Below, one piece after another: positions 18,150-26,924 of a stretch of DNA of 64,000 bases. Under the pieces are notes generated by a model. The model worked only from the letters and a program-made list of their open reading frames with translations. It searched no databases and had not been told where the DNA came from. The stretch is from assembly GCF_025642135.1 (NCBI RefSeq), contig NZ_CP106794.1, positions 1-64,000 on the forward strand, given 5' to 3'. Position 1 is the first letter of the stretch. Each line of letters opens with the position of its first letter. The DNA comes from Streptomyces cynarae. Lineage in GTDB: Bacteria > Actinomycetota > Actinomycetes > Streptomycetales > Streptomycetaceae. The translations under genes were made by a program, and so were the position numbers.

Positions 18150-19240
18150 ACACCTCACCGGGCACGGGCAATGCGCCGGCGGGCAGGTCCCCGTCGGCAG
18201 TGGACCGGCCTCCCGGTGCCGCGGCAAGCACCGCCGGCGACGCCGCTGATGCGCAGCAGCAGTCGGTGACCACCTGGGACGGTTTCCAAGCCTTCGCCAC
18301 CACCCCCGTGGCAGCCCCTCCCCCGCCCGGCGCGCCGCCCCGCAGCCTCGCCGAACGCCTCGCCTACCACTCGCGGTTCGTCACCGTGCGCACCCCGGCC
18401 ATCGACACCCTCGCCAAAAACGTGCGTACCCTGATGATCCTCGGCCGCCACCAGACGGTCACCGCACGGCCGTCCCTGATCGTCACGGGCCCCGCCGGCG
18501 CGGGGAAAACCACCGCGCTGCTCCAGGTCGGACGCGCCTGCCACCTCGCCCACACCCGCCGCCACGGCCCCACGGCAGCAGCCGGGCAGGTGCCCGTCGC
18601 CTACGTCCTGGTCCCGCCCGCCGCCAGCGCCAAGACACTGGCCACCGAGTTCGCCCGCTACCTCGGCATCCCCATCGCCGCCGGCATGTCCCAGGCTCAG
18701 ATCACCAACGCCGTCTGCCACACCTACACCACCGCCCGGGTGCAACTGGTGATGATCGACGAGGTCCACCGGCTCAACCCCCGCACCACCACCGGCGCCC
18801 AGACCGCGGACCTGCTCAAAGACCTCACCGAACGCATCGGCGCCACCTTCGTCTACGCCGGCATCGACGTCACCGCCACACCCCTGTTCACCGGAGTACG
18901 CGGCGCGCAGCTCGCCGGACGCGCCTCCCTCATCGACTGCGCCGCCTTCCCCGCCCGCCTCGGCGACCAAGAGCCCTTCCGCGACCTCGTCAAAGCCATG
19001 GAGAGCGCACTCGACCTGCGCCACCACCGGCCCGGAACCCTCCCCCAGCTGGCCCCCTACCTCCATGAGCGAACCGCCGGCCGCATCGGCAGCCTCGCCC
19101 GCCTCATCCGCCAGGCCGCCATCACCGCCCTCATCGACGGCACCGAACGCATCACCAAAACCACCCTCGAAGCAGTCCGCCTCGACCACCTCGCCGAACA
19201 GCACTACCGACCCCGAAACCGCAGTACCAGCACCCCTTGA
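18143..19240 (+). CDS. tniB: TniB/TnsC-like AAA ATPase
   Basis: The protein has 365 residues from the ATG at 18143, overlapping the tniA stop by seven bases. A disordered Pro/Ala-rich N-terminus of about 75 residues precedes the AAA core. Walker A is VTGPAGAGKTTALL (about residues 114-127), Walker B is QLVMIDEVHRLNPR (about 196-209), and TFVYAGIDV fits sensor 1. The C-terminal helices end with DHLAEQHYRPRN. Family role: ATP-dependent target-complex formation linking TniQ to the transposase. It is intact, and its stop is overlapped by the tniQ TTG start. Confidence 0.9.
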   Translation: MVNTSPGTGNAPAGRSPSAVDRPPGAAASTAGDAADAQQQSVTTWDGFQAFATTPVAAPPPPGAPPRSLAERLAYHSRFVTVRTPAIDTLAKNVRTLMILGRHQTVTARPSLIVTGPAGAGKTTALLQVGRACHLAHTRRHGPTAAAGQVPVAYVLVPPAASAKTLATEFARYLGIPIAAGMSQAQITNAVCHTYTTARVQLVMIDEVHRLNPRTTTGAQTADLLKDLTERIGATFVYAGIDVTATPLFTGVRGAQLAGRASLIDCAAFPARLGDQEPFRDLVKAMESALDLRHHRPGTLPQLAPYLHERTAGRIGSLARLIRQAAITALIDGTERITKTTLEAVRLDHLAEQHYRPRNRSTSTP

Positions 19241-20190
19241 CCCGGACAGACGTCACGGCCCGGGATACGGCCGCAGCCGTCCCCGCGCAGCGCAGTGTCG
19301 TCACCGCACGCACATGGCTGCAGATCCCGTCAGCCGCGCCGGGCGTGCTCCACGTACGGCCGCTGACCGGCGAAGCGACCGCCTCATACGTGCAACGGCT
19401 TGCCAGCGCCTATCAGCTGACGCCTCCCCAGCTCCTCGACGGCGTCGGCATCACCCTCCACGGTCACGGCACCCTGCCGGCAGCCGAACTCCACCTCAAT
19501 CACAACGCGGCCCGGCACCTCGCCGCCCTGGCCCGCACCCCACTCCCCCACCTAACACGCGCCCTACCCCACCTCGCCCTGCTGGGCAACGCCCACGACA
19601 CCCAGGCGGCCGCGTCCTGGAAGCGGATGGAGGCCGGGCAGCAGCCCGTCCGCGCCTGCACTCTGTGCATCCGCCACCGCAGTCACGGCACCACCGACAC
19701 CGCCTGGGTTCATCGGCCGCCGCACCGGCTGATGTGCCCACGCCACCAGCAAGCCGCCCCCGACCCGCGGCTCACCTCTCCTGGCCAGACCTGGACTGCG
19801 CCCGAACTCGCCGCCCTCCACCACGCCCACCAGCGCCTTCTACGCCACCCCCGCGCCAGCACCGCCTGGGCCGCGGCGCGCGCCATCACCACACGCTGGT
19901 ATGACCACCAGCAACACCTCACCCACCGCTGGCACCCCGCATCAACCAGCTCTGGGCGACCAACCCCCACCTGACCAGTACAGGCAGCGCCTCCCCCGCA
20001 CTCCTGACCCGCGACCTGGTGATCTATCCGAAAACCGTTGCCCTCGCCCGCGCACTCGCCACCCTGCCCACCGGCCACATCGCACCACCAACGACGCCTC
20101 AGCCTCATCGCCCACCGGCTCGGTCTCACCCGCCTGACGCTCAGCGCAAACGACCCACTCCGCGTCTTCCTCACCCACACGCGCCACTGA
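19237..20190 (+). pseudogene. tniQ: TniQ homologue with two frameshifts
   Basis: A TTG at 19237 overlaps the tniB stop; a later GTG near 19346 is also possible. The first frame carries the TniQ start LHVRPLTGEATASYVQRLAS and a zinc-binding pattern, RACTLCIRHRS then HRLMCPRHQQ. Frame is lost in a CCCC run near 19934-19937. The next frame gives INQLWATNPHLTSTGSASPA and DLVIYPKTVALARAL, and is lost again near 20082. The last frame ends RRLSLIAHRLGLTRLTLSAN to the stop at 20190. Unlike the TniQ at 10.9 kb it has no HA repeats. If the breaks are real, the module depends on the TniQ-HA protein. Confidence 0.7.
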
Positions 20191-20240
20191 CCAGCACACG
20201 AGCAGGCCAGGGCGGTGCCCCCACCCCGCCCACCATTCCC

Positions 20241-20270
20241 TTACCGCTGTCCTGTGTTTTGCGATACAAT
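20241..20270 (+). promoter_or_regulatory. Possible sigma-70-type promoter for the HicA-like gene
   Basis: TACAAT at 20265-20270 is close to the TAGRRT/TATAAT -10 consensus. TTACCG at 20241-20246 is a weak -35, 18 bases away. The site lies about 33 bases before the TTG start at 20303, in a locally AT-richer patch. Confidence 0.35.
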
Positions 20271-20302
20271 ACTGTGGACGACGTCAAGGGAAAGAGGTAC
20301 GG

Positions 20303-20497
20303 TTGGGTAAGGAAGAACGAGACCTGGCACGGAGAGCCGAAGAGCAGGGCTTCGAGGTCAGGCGCACAAGCAGGGGCCACTACCTGGTCACGAAGGACGG
20401 CCGGCCGGTGACGACCATCTCCGGCACATCGTCTGACCACCGCGCCCTGAAGAACGCGAAGGCTCAGCTCAAGAGGGCCGGGTTCGTCGACAAGTAG
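20303..20497 (+). CDS. HicA-like small protein
   Basis: The protein has 64 residues from a TTG at 20303, supported by AAAGAGG at 20291-20297. It reads GKEERDLARRAEEQGFEVRR, then TSRGHYLVTKDGRPVTTISG, then a basic helix. The alpha-beta-beta-beta-alpha pattern and the conserved His in the GHYLV strand resemble HicA-type dsRBD-fold mRNA interferases. The HTH gene 82 bases downstream would be the cognate regulator or antitoxin, by analogy with toxin-antitoxin pairs. The similarity is to fold and motif only; toxicity is inferred. Confidence 0.55.
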   Translation: MGKEERDLARRAEEQGFEVRRTSRGHYLVTKDGRPVTTISGTSSDHRALKNAKAQLKRAGFVDK

Positions 20498-20579
20498 CAA
20501 GTCAGGGGAAGGTCCGCCGGGAGGCACCCCGGCGGACCGCAACACCCCCCACGGAACTCAGGAAGGAGTTGTCACCAGC

Positions 20580-21395
20580 ATGCCTCAGGCGTGGAGCATC
20601 GAAGTCGAGTTGGGCGTAAGCAACGTCAGCGATGACACCGTTGAGGAGCTGCACGAGCACCTGGCCGACCACAGCCCCGCCGTCGGCACCGCGCCCAGCG
20701 GAAACCTCTCGGTACGGATCTTCATCGAGGCCAGCACCGCACGGCAGGCCATGGACGCGGCACTCAGGGAAGTCACCGCTGCAGCCAAGCAGACCGGCAT
20801 CAACCACACCGTCACCGGCATCGAGCTGGTCACCGAGGAGGAACTGGACCGCAGGCTCGAGGAACCCTCCGTGCCCGAACTCGTCGGAGTCTCCGAGATC
20901 GCAGCGATGTTCGGTGTCGGCAGGCAGCGCGCTGCACAGGTCGTGCAGCGTGAGGACTTCCCGCCCGCCGTGGCTTACCTCAAAGCCGGACCGGTGTTCG
21001 TGAAGTGGCAGGTCGAAGCTTTCGAAAAGCGGTGGGACCGCCGCGGTGGAAGGCCCGCCAAGCCGATCGAGCTCACGGAACTGGATCGTGAGGTACTGAC
21101 AGCGCTGACCGCCACCCACCGCGAGATCGAAAACTCAGGACGCGCGACTGGGAAACTTGCGCGGAGAGGACACCCCGGCGCAGGCGAAGTCCTTGCAGGC
21201 TGGGCATTCGCCGCCCTCAGGCCGGGACGGTTGTGCGCAGCGTTCCCCGCCAGCGACCGGGCTGCCAGGGCCACGCTTGCACGGCTGGCCAAGGCGCGAC
21301 TGGTGTCCCTGGAGACAGAATCAACCCACGACGACGAAGTCGTGGTCGAACTCGAACTGACAACAAAGGGCGAGCGGGTAGCCGCCACCCAGTAG
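20580..21395 (+). CDS. HTH protein paired with the HicA-like gene
   Basis: The protein has 271 residues from the ATG at 20580, with GGAAGGAG about a dozen bases upstream. Residues 1-85 form a ferredoxin-like alternation (AWSIEVELGVSNVSDDTVEE, then NLSVRIFIEASTARQAMDAA). Residues 95-150 hold an excisionase/MerR-type HTH (LVGVSEIAAMFGVGRQRAAQ, then FPPAVAYLKAGPVFVKWQVE). The C-terminal 100 residues look like a winged helix ending VVVELELTTKGERVAATQ. It probably binds DNA and could repress the two-gene operon. I do not know a named family for the full architecture. Confidence 0.6.
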   Translation: MPQAWSIEVELGVSNVSDDTVEELHEHLADHSPAVGTAPSGNLSVRIFIEASTARQAMDAALREVTAAAKQTGINHTVTGIELVTEEELDRRLEEPSVPELVGVSEIAAMFGVGRQRAAQVVQREDFPPAVAYLKAGPVFVKWQVEAFEKRWDRRGGRPAKPIELTELDREVLTALTATHREIENSGRATGKLARRGHPGAGEVLAGWAFAALRPGRLCAAFPASDRAARATLARLAKARLVSLETESTHDDEVVVELELTTKGERVAATQ

Positions 21396-21419
21396 TACCC
21401 ATCCCTTGAACGTCGTCAG

Positions 21420-21446
21420 GAAGGCCCCCGCAACGCGGGGGCCTTC
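21420..21446 (+). terminator. 12-bp GC-rich hairpin terminator
   Basis: GAAGGCCCCCGC, an AAC loop and GCGGGGGCCTTC, followed by TGTC, 25 bases after the HTH gene stop. A strong intrinsic terminator closing the two-gene unit. Confidence 0.8.
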
Positions 21447-21735
21447 TGTCGTCATGCCTAGATGTCAGCCCCGGACTGGCCTGCAACACAAGCGCCAGAC
21501 ACCCGCCTCACCACCGCATCAACGCGTCCACGACGAAACCTATAGACGCACCACTACACCCACCAAAAAATCAAGATCCTTCCCACACAACTACAGGACC
21601 ACAGGCCAACCATCCGAACAACCAAACCGAACACACCACCAGGCCACGCCATCACACCCCGAACCCGACCACTCCCCCAGCCCCGACTCCCAACCAAAAG
21701 ACGGGACACCAGACCAGGACGACCAAATCCCCTGA
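21447..21735 (+). other. AC-rich non-coding spacer
   Basis: This stretch has unusually low G and many A and C on the plus strand (for example CACCAAAAAATCAAGATC near 21563), unlike its neighbours. The open frame across it is low-complexity and lacks a ribosome site, so I do not call a gene. It ends where HA homology begins, so one boundary of inserted DNA may lie here. Confidence 0.35.
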
Positions 21736-22351
21736 AGATCACCGCTCCGTCACACAGCGGCATGCCCAGGGCCTGCCCGTTTTGTCGGCGGCCGGGGCGC
21801 TGCCGGAGGAGCGGCGCGAGCAACTGGAGGACATCGACCCGTCGTGGTGCCCGGCCTGGCCGGTGGAATGGCAGCGCGCCTTCCACCTCACCCGGCAGCA
21901 CCCGGACGCCGGCGGCGAGCTGCCCATGTCGCCGGGCGTCGTCGTGCACCAGGGCGAAGACCTCGGCCGGTGGGTACGCTCCGTCCGCCTCGGCTGGGAC
22001 AAACTCACCACCGTGCAGCAGTGGATGTGCGAACACATCCTCGGCATCCAACCCGCCACCGAGGACGAGAAACCCAAGCCACGCCGTACGCAGGCGGATA
22101 AGTGGGCGATGAACTACGCGGCCGCCAAACAGTACTACCAGCGTGAAGGGCACCTCCGCGTACCCCGCAAACACATCGAACGAATCATCGTCGCCAGCGG
22201 AGACGACGGCCGCGACGGCGACAACGGCGCGAACCAGGAAGAACGGCAAATCCGGCTCGGGGCATGGATCAGCAACCAACGCAGCAGGGCCGCCACGCTG
22301 TCGCCGGAGCGGATCGAGCAGCTCTCCGCCATCGGAATGCGCTGGTCGTAG
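21736..22351 (+). pseudogene. Second copy of the HA-helicase 3' end
   Basis: From about 21736 to the stop at 22351 the sequence encodes LPVLSAAGALPEERREQLED and onward to LSPERIEQLSAIGMRWS. It is collinear with residues encoded at about 2770-3357 (LPVESVAGALSEERREQLEE to LSPERVEQLSAIGMRWA), and most bases match. There is no helicase core upstream; homology starts abruptly after the AC-rich spacer. It is a truncated duplicate, in the same orientation as the first copy. Confidence 0.85.
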
Positions 22352-22398
22352 CCGTGCAGGGTGTCCTGTCCGGCCCCGCTGTCATCCTGGGAAACGAG

Positions 22399-22995
22399 TT
22401 ATCGGCCACGGACTTGCCGGACCCATGTGCCGCTGTATATGTCCCAGCAGATCACAACACTCCGCCCTCGCGAATCAGGAGCCGCCAGGGCTTCGAGGTC
22501 CGCTGCAGCGAGAGCCTCCAGCGCTTTGTTCGGCAGGCCTGATGGAACGTCGAAACTCAGGCCGGTCTCGTCCTCGTGGATGGTGATCGAGGGAAGGCGC
22601 CGGTACTGCCGCCGCCCCATCAGCGAGGCAAGGCGGGTACGGGCCTCCTCAAAGGCCCGGCTGCCGGCAGCTGCGGCGATGGATTGAATGAAAGGGACGA
22701 GGGTGGCCGTTGCCACCGCCACCAGGAGCTCGCTCTGGCCCCCTACATCGGCTCCTGGCGGGATGCGACGCATCGCTGCCTCATGATCGACCTGCGCTAA
22801 GAGAGGATGCCTCAAGACCTCACTCCAGCGTGTTTGGTAGACCGCTGCGTACAGGCGAACGAGGTCTTCCTGGGCGTTCTGGGCGCTCTTGTCGGCGAGA
22901 ATCTCATCCAGTCTTCGAGTCAGTGTGGCCTTGTCGATCCAGTAGTCACGGAGATACAACTCGTCGATGAGAGCATCTGTGCCGGTCTGCGTCAT
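22399..22995 (-). CDS. Hypothetical protein with a central hydrophobic segment
   Basis: The protein has 198 residues from the ATG at 22995, chosen because GGGAGGG lies just upstream; the frame is open further. The N-terminal part is helical and charged (LYLRDYWIDKATLTRRLDEI). A Val/Ala-rich hydrophobic stretch lies near residues 92-112 (SELLVAVATATLVPFIQSIA). The end reads RSVVICWDIYSGTWVRQVRG. I do not recognise a family. It is convergent with the HA-tail fragment. Confidence 0.5.
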   Translation of the reverse strand: MTQTGTDALIDELYLRDYWIDKATLTRRLDEILADKSAQNAQEDLVRLYAAVYQTRWSEVLRHPLLAQVDHEAAMRRIPPGADVGGQSELLVAVATATLVPFIQSIAAAAGSRAFEEARTRLASLMGRRQYRRLPSITIHEDETGLSFDVPSGLPNKALEALAAADLEALAAPDSRGRSVVICWDIYSGTWVRQVRGR

Positions 22996-23175
22996 AAACC
23001 CTCCCGCTTCGTGACGATCAGCCATCAGGATTGTCGTACCTGATTCACCGTCGACGCGGAGGTTCACGAGGAAGCATCACTACGGCGGTCCTGGATCCTG
23101 ATCAGAAGCAGCAGCATCCCCGGCCGGCCGCGTAGTGCGCGTCCCACTCGTCCACCGCGACTACCGTGCGCATGA

Positions 23176-23880
23176 TCACGCCCCCAGCTCTGCGGCGGTC
23201 GCCGCGACATCGCGCGCAGCCCGGCGCACCGCGGCCGGATACCCCAGCTGCTCGGCCGCCTGATCGAACGACAGCCCCGGGTCCGCCTCCATGAGAGCCG
23301 CGATACGCTCTCCGCGGAGCTGGGAGAGCACCCGCTGGGCCGTGGCCGCAGCGACCCCGAGCGCGCCGCGTACGTCGGCGATCGTGACCGCCGGCGAGGC
23401 GTCCAGGAGCTCCGCTACCCTCGCGCGCAGTTCACCTCGCGGAACCGCGTTCGTCCTCCCCTTCGGCCGACCGGCCGCGCTCTGCTTCCCCGGGCGCGCG
23501 TCCCGGAAGGCGCGGACAGCGCTGCGAGGCCAGTGTTCCACCCCGCAGACGTCCACTACATGCCGCGTGAGCCGGGGGTCCGTCTTGTACCCGTCCCAGG
23601 TTCGAGGAGTCACGCCCAGCTCCGCCGCGGCCTCCTGCCGGTCCAGAAGCACCTCGGGGCCGTCCATGGCCGGCAGTGCCGGAACGGGCTCACCGGCGAG
23701 GTAGGCGGCCGTCTGCCCGCCGTCCCACAACAGCACCCGAGCTCCATCGGAGCTGATCGGCGCGGGAAACCCCTCCGTGGCGTACGGCTTCTTGTTCCGG
23801 AACGTCCCCATGGCCATACCCATGTCCTGGGCCAGCAGCTCCCGCGTCCGCACCAAATGCCTACGGCTCGGATGGATCAT
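23176..23880 (-). CDS. HTH DNA-binding protein
   Basis: The protein has 234 residues from the ATG at 23880, with GAGG upstream. It contains two to three HTH-like segments: RQEAAAELGVTPRTWDGYKT near residues 82-101, TIADVRGALGVAAATAQRVL near 168-187, and LSFDQAAEQLGYPAAVRRAA near the C-terminus. The tandem winged/HTH layout resembles plasmid or mobile-element regulators in Streptomyces. I cannot name the family. No close partner gene lies on the same strand. Confidence 0.55.
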   Translation of the reverse strand: MIHPSRRHLVRTRELLAQDMGMAMGTFRNKKPYATEGFPAPISSDGARVLLWDGGQTAAYLAGEPVPALPAMDGPEVLLDRQEAAAELGVTPRTWDGYKTDPRLTRHVVDVCGVEHWPRSAVRAFRDARPGKQSAAGRPKGRTNAVPRGELRARVAELLDASPAVTIADVRGALGVAAATAQRVLSQLRGERIAALMEADPGLSFDQAAEQLGYPAAVRRAARDVAATAAELGA

Positions 23881-24062
23881 CGACCTCTTCCCTTCGACGC
23901 TGCTTCGGGGAGCCCGGCCGGCGCGGGAAGGCCACGCGCACAGCAGACAGACCCGAGCGAGCCGCTACTCCGCGACGGGGTCCAACGAAAAAGATACTGC
24001 ACTTACGTCAAGATCGGTGGTGGTACACCTACACATGAGAGCGAACAGCGCGATCAGGAAAA

Positions 24063-24092
24063 GGGGCGTCCCGCGCATGAACGAGACGCCCC
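24063..24092. terminator. Weak hairpin, 8-bp GGGGCGTC/GACGCCCC stem
   Basis: An 8-bp inverted repeat with a 14-base loop in the gap between the HTH gene and the small gene at 24186. It could terminate the latter, which is transcribed toward it. Confidence 0.35.
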
Positions 24093-24185
24093 GCCTCCTC
24101 ACGCAACCCCTCCGCGGCCCGTCGTCCCGCCTACTCAGGCTCCGCCCCCGTGCGGGACATCGCGCCGTGGGTGTGCCCGGTCTTT

Positions 24186-24416
24186 CTAGGCGACGACCCT
24201 GTACCTGCCCGGCTTCACCGGAATCGCGAAGCCCGACTCTTCCCCAACTCGGGGAGCCGCCTCCCCCAGGATCCTGGTCAATTCGCCTACCTGGACTGCG
24301 ACTGCCTCCTCCAACATGACCTTGTACCAGGCGTCGAGCCACTGCTTGTACTGCGGACTCCTCCCCACGGTGGAGGTGGTCCGCCGAGGGTGGGTGCTAT
24401 GGATGCCTTTGTCCAA
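24186..24416 (-). CDS. Short hypothetical protein, 5' end possibly truncated
   Basis: A 76-residue frame whose last 55 residues look like a real helical protein (QYKQWLDAWYKVMLEEAVAV, then GFAIPVKPGRYRVVA). The first 20 residues are Arg/Thr-rich, lie next to the IstB remnant, and have no good ribosome site. The gene was probably cut at its 5' end when that IS arrived. A GTG at about residue 17 is another start. No function is recognised. Confidence 0.4.
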   Translation of the reverse strand: MDKGIHSTHPRRTTSTVGRSPQYKQWLDAWYKVMLEEAVAVQVGELTRILGEAAPRVGEESGFAIPVKPGRYRVVA

Positions 24417-24427
24417 GCAGGAGCGGC

Positions 24428-24578
24428 GTTCACGGGCTGGTCCAAGACCTTCACCGACCCACGTCTTTGCGCGGCGATCGTGGACCGGCTCACCTTCAAC
24501 GCCACCCTGATCGAGACCGGCACCGAGTCCTACCGTCTTGCCCGCACCAAGGCGAACAGGACCAGCACGGCCAAATAG
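24428..24578 (+). pseudogene. IS21-family IstB remnant (C-terminus)
   Basis: The frame reads FTGWSKTFTDPRLCAAIVDR, then LTFNATLIETGTESYRLART, then a stop, matching the C-terminus of the IS21 helper ATPase IstB. The P-loop part and the IstA transposase are missing. A shorter copy of the same end lies at 40477-40548. Confidence 0.7.
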
Positions 24579-24584
24579 CCCGGT

Positions 24585-25433
24585 TCATGCGGCAGTACGG
24601 GCATCTGCTGGTGCGAGGACGGCACACGCCTCCCGGCTCAAAGCGCCAAGTCCGATCACGGCCTCGGCCACCTCGGATCCCATCTCCAGCTGACGCCACA
24701 GCTCCTGCAGTGCCCCGGAGATGTCCCCGCTACCCGTGAACCGCCGCTGCGCGATGTCCAGGTCGCGCAGCCAGCCGTCCAGATAGGGGTCGGCAGTCAG
24801 CCGGGATACGTACTCATCGATGTGAGCGGCCAGATGCGCGCTCAGCCAGACCCCGCCAGTCTCCAGCAGCCTGCTGCGCACGGTCGTGTTCAAAAACGAC
24901 CAGTGCGCCGCCACTTCCGCCACCGCCGGCACAGCCGCGCTGCCCGGACGCACCGCAGCACGGAACTCCTCCAAGGCGCGTTCCAGCGTCCCGTCCGTGA
25001 GCTGCCGCCGGAGCTCAACGAGAGCGCCGTCGTCCCGGCTGGGCTCCCAGCCCTTGAGCGCTGCCTGCGCAGTCCGCTCCACCGCGAGCAGCCCGGCGGC
25101 CGCGTCTTCAAGACGAGCCGCAGGCCCGGGGACCAGCCGGGGCACGGATGCGGCAAAATCACCGGCCACCCGCATGGCCAGACGCCGCCCGGCGCGTGCT
25201 TCCACCGCCTCGGCCTGCACCATGGCGACCCGGTTGAGGATCACCAGGGCCAGTGGGACGCCGAACAAGGCGGCCGTCACGGACGAGAAGACATTGGTGA
25301 GGAACGCCTTGTCCGCCCAAAATCCCGCGTGATCTCCCCACCAGCCCAGGCCGAGCAGCACCGCGCCAACCACCCACAGCGCCACGCACCCGGCACGCAG
25401 CCCGCGCGGCGTCTCTTCCCAGATCCCCCGCAC
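24585..25433 (-). CDS. Two-helix membrane protein with cytosolic helical domain
   Basis: The protein has 282 residues from a GTG at 25433 preceded by GGGAGGGG. Transmembrane segments lie at about residues 13-34 (LRAGCVALWVVGAVLLGLGW) and 48-70 (VFSSVTAALFGVPLALVILN). The following 210 residues are helical, Arg/Glu/Ala-rich and mostly soluble, with a possible coiled coil at 75-140. No catalytic motif is seen and the family is not recognised. It is transcribed alone and ends seven bases from the IstB remnant. Confidence 0.55.
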   Translation of the reverse strand: MRGIWEETPRGLRAGCVALWVVGAVLLGLGWWGDHAGFWADKAFLTNVFSSVTAALFGVPLALVILNRVAMVQAEAVEARAGRRLAMRVAGDFAASVPRLVPGPAARLEDAAAGLLAVERTAQAALKGWEPSRDDGALVELRRQLTDGTLERALEEFRAAVRPGSAAVPAVAEVAAHWSFLNTTVRSRLLETGGVWLSAHLAAHIDEYVSRLTADPYLDGWLRDLDIAQRRFTGSGDISGALQELWRQLEMGSEVAEAVIGLGALSREACAVLAPADARTAA

Positions 25434-25864
25434 CCGCCCCGCCCCTCCCCGAACGGCTTGATCACCAGCTCCCAGACGCTACACCGCCCAACTCGGCGTC
25501 AAGCTAGTGGTCCCAAACCAAGCCGCCCTCCGGAGCCACCTCATAACGCCTGATCTTCACCAATCATCCCAGAACTGGGGCCAGTTGGGGTCGCCTCGGT
25601 GGGTCCGCTCAACGCCGCCCTAGCCACTTCGACGCGACTCCGGGCGTCGCACGCCCGTTCGGGGAGGCGATGTACGCGACTTCGGGAGGCACCCGCTCCC
25701 GGGAGCGGGGCAGTCGGCAACGGCACGGCCACGGTCAGCTACCTTCGCCCGTAGCCAGCGCCTTTGTCCTCAGCCCGTGCGGAGCCGCACACGCCCGACG
25801 GAGCTCGCCACGCACATGGCGCACCGGCCGGTACCCGCGGCCGGGACTGCGGCTTTGATCCGAC
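25434..25864. other. Intergenic region
   Basis: About 430 bases without a credible gene. It contains a CCGCTCCCGGGAGCGG palindrome near 25690-25705, which could be a terminator or an operator. Nothing else stands out. Confidence 0.35.
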
Positions 25865-26659
25865 CTAGTTGAGGTTGTCGCCGGTTAGCGCGTCTCCGGC
25901 GACGGGAGCGTGAACGGCGGCGCGCAGCGCGCCGATGGGCGGGTCGCTGATCGAGACGAACAGCCTGTACGGCGGTTGCCCGATGACGGTGTTGTGGGCA
26001 TCGATCGGTCCGGAGAGCCCCTTCTCGACTTGCCGGGCGTCGATGCCGGGGCACACGGCCGCCAGCGGCAGGGTCAGGTCGGCGGTCACCTCGTCGCCGG
26101 AGCGGACGGCCAGCCGATGGTCGGGGCCCGTTGTTGCGCCGTGCAGGCTCACCGGCAGCCCGTGCGCACCGGCGACGAGCCCGTGCGGTCCCTCGATCTC
26201 CACAGCCACCCCCTGCGCCCCGATCGGCTGCGCCAGACTGAGCGCTTGCGACGTACCGGGGCCCAGCCCGAACGAGATCGAGAACGTCCACTGGTGTCGG
26301 TACGGTCCGGTCTTGCTCGGGAGACCGTCCCCGCCCCCGTAGGACAGCAGGGCCAACTGCGGGCCTGGCACCCGACGGCCGCTCAACGCGGCGGCAGCCG
26401 CGGCGTGCGCGCCGGGCGGAACCGGGAAGAAGTGGTAGCCCTTGGCCCCGCAGTGGTCCCCGTCTGACATCCCACCGCCCGGCAACGGCACACTGTGCAG
26501 CGAACCGGTGCCCATTGACCCCGGGGGGAGCCCGTCCGGCTCGCCCAAAGCTCCCCGCCGCGCCTGCGCTGGACTCCCCCATGACCACCAGAGCACAAGG
26601 AGGACACCGATCGCGGCGCCCACGATCCACGGCACGACTCTGCGCACCTGCCGATTCAT
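25865..26659 (-). CDS. Membrane-anchored extracytoplasmic protein
   Basis: The protein has 264 residues from the ATG at 26659, which follows GGAGGACGG; the upstream extension of the frame is discarded for that reason. The N-terminus (MNRQVRRVVPWIVGAAIGVL, then LVLWWSWG) is a positively charged stem and one hydrophobic helix, so it is a signal anchor or uncleaved signal peptide. The rest is Gly/Pro-rich and beta-like (GPYRHQWTFSISFGLGPGTS, VAVEIEGPHGLVAGAHGLPV). Two cysteines (DHCGAKG and AVCPGID) may form a disulfide outside the membrane. No family is recognised. Confidence 0.6.
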   Translation of the reverse strand: MNRQVRRVVPWIVGAAIGVLLVLWWSWGSPAQARRGALGEPDGLPPGSMGTGSLHSVPLPGGGMSDGDHCGAKGYHFFPVPPGAHAAAAAALSGRRVPGPQLALLSYGGGDGLPSKTGPYRHQWTFSISFGLGPGTSQALSLAQPIGAQGVAVEIEGPHGLVAGAHGLPVSLHGATTGPDHRLAVRSGDEVTADLTLPLAAVCPGIDARQVEKGLSGPIDAHNTVIGQPPYRLFVSISDPPIGALRAAVHAPVAGDALTGDNLN

Positions 26660-26924
26660 CCCGTCCTCCTCCCGCTCACGGCCGCCGCGGAGGCTATCGC
26701 ACGGGAGTGCGCGTATCGTGCGGGAGGGTACGTCAGGCCATCGGGAAAACCTTTCGCGCTGCTGCCCATCGTCGTGAACATCCGGAGAGCGCTGACGGCC
26801 GTAGTGCCTCCCGAACTGCTGTCGAAGTGCTGCTCCTTGCCGCATACGAAGCCACTGGCGCGTTCCCGGAATCGGAGCCCCGCACGGCCGAAGCCGGGCG
26901 GGGCCTTTGAGGGCTATCTGGCGA

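Larger units (their letters stand above)
10901..20190 (+). mobile_element. Candidate Tn7/Tn5053-like transposon region
   Basis: The region contains TniQ-HA, a HEPN protein on the opposite strand, and a coupled operon of TnsA-like, TniA, TniB and TniQ. This matches a Tn7-type gene set with one passenger. Terminal inverted repeats and target duplications were not found by eye, so the limits are those of the genes only. Confidence 0.5.

Noticed and set aside
17010..18227. Minus-strand 405-residue frame opposite tniA
   Set aside because: Gly/Val/Asp-rich antisense of a confirmed transposase gene.
21406..21735. 109-residue plus-strand frame in the AC-rich spacer
   Set aside because: Pro/Ser/Thr/His low-complexity, overlaps the terminator, and has no ribosome site.
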